Shown here: piece after piece, positions 63,390-64,000 of the stretch | Layout of the letters: each line of letters begins with the position of its first letter | Position numbering within the stretch: position 1 is the stretch's first letter | DNA from: Typha latifolia | Lineage: Eukaryota; Streptophyta; Magnoliopsida; Poales; Typhaceae | Direction: 5' to 3' | Assembly (NCBI GenBank): GCA_019914945.1 | Contig: CM034106.1 | Coordinates: 10,726,501 to 10,790,500 of the forward strand | DNA length: 64,000 bases | Made by a program: the position numbers and the translations under genes | Notes under the pieces: generated by a model | What the model saw: only the letters and a program-made list of their open reading frames with translations | Databases searched by the model: none | What the model was told of the DNA's origin: nothing

Positions 63390-64000
63390 GTCAGCTATAT
63401 GTTATAGACTTGCCTTTTCTTTTGTATCTAATACATTTGATTTGCTTCTTTTCAGTTTAATCTTATCATATTTAGTCTTTTATATCCTCGCTCTTTGTAA
63501 GATTATTTTCCCTTATTTAATTCTCGATGTTTATCTTCTTTTCTCAATCTATTAATGCCATTATGTGGACTCTAAAGCTAATGCACATTCATGATCAAGC
63601 TGTGGACGGACAACCAAAAGTTTCATAATACTTGCATGGATATAATCTATGTTGCTGGTACATGCTTTTCTTGAAGTTATGAACATATGTTTAGTAAAAT
63701 ATGTTGGTAAGCTATTTCTCTTCTCGATTAACCTTGGGTTGGATAATAGAAAAAATTTCTTCTATATGATGGTATCCACATGTTGAGTGGACTGCATACA
63801 CATTTGTTCGACATCATTCACCAATAGGTACAAAGGATGCATGAAGAGAATTTGAACTAACTCACTTTCTAAGAATTAGAACCTTTAGTACTCTAGAGAT
63901 GCTCCAGTTATTTTTATTACATCTTTTATATAATAGAGATTCTTAGATCTTACTCTGCACATGCATTTATTTTGCAATATTAAGCCATTAAATTGTGCTA
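63390..64000 (+). other. Start of the LDL3 intron after the first coding exon
   Basis: T-rich DNA following a good donor. No SWIRM-coding exon was found before the right edge, so this intron exceeds 600 bp. Confidence 0.65.

Noticed and set aside
63390..63555. Hydrophobic C-terminus on the LDL3 open frame
   Set aside because: It begins right after a good donor and reads T-rich intron as membrane-like residues.

Overview
This is nuclear DNA of a flowering plant, most likely a monocot outside the grasses. The evidence is consistent gene structure: GT-AG introns (one GC-AG exception), AT-rich introns and spacers with many short non-autonomous transposon relics, a strongly GC-rich first exon in the receptor-kinase gene, and protein families found only in plants (tau GST, FLA, KEA, BBR/BPC, VND-type NAC, LDL3). 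The species cannot be named from the sequence alone. No bacterial, viral or CRISPR content was seen.

Layout, left to right. (1) 150-473, minus: first exon of a CYP704-type cytochrome P450 that runs off the left edge. (2) 2.5-7.0 kb, minus: a tau-class glutathione S-transferase cluster with one frameshifted copy, one old exon-2 relic and one intact gene. (3) 9.8-11.0 kb, minus: a fasciclin-like arabinogalactan protein. (4) 13.6-23.4 kb, plus: a 20-exon K+ efflux antiporter of the KEA4/5/6 type, followed by a tRNA-Asn. (5) 24.5-25.7 kb, minus: a DUF688-type protein with a small second exon. (6) 26.2-29.0 kb, minus: an LRR receptor-like kinase with a degenerate catalytic loop. (7) 32.8-36.6 kb, minus: a TVP38/TMEM64 (VTT) membrane protein. 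(8) 39.5-40.4 kb, minus: a group II BBR/BPC GAGA-binding factor. (9) 45.0-45.6 kb, plus: a linker histone H1. (10) 51.3-55.5 kb, plus: a VND1-3-type NAC master regulator of xylem vessel identity with a probable 2-kb leader intron. (11) 57.1-59.1 kb, plus: a three-exon TMEM234-like protein. (12) 60.9 kb to the right edge, plus: the long first coding exon of LDL3, an LSD1-type histone demethylase.

These are independent eukaryotic genes and not an operon. Three deal with chromatin or transcription (BBR/BPC, H1, LDL3). Two relate to the cell wall or xylem (FLA, VND). Three are membrane or trafficking proteins (KEA, TVP38, TMEM234-like). The LRR kinase beside the TVP38 gene matches, from memory, the Arabidopsis neighbours At1g12460 and At1g12450, so this part may be conserved synteny.

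The spacers hold at least three families of short inverted-repeat elements. One has termini that also make up most of the short intron of the GST genes. I found no clearly novel multi-gene system. The items most worth checking are the GST decay series and its transposon-like intron, the TIR families, the GC-AG intron in the VND gene, the missing N-terminal exon and start-stop uORF of the BBR/BPC gene, and an unassigned minus-strand unit at 46.2-48.1 kb.
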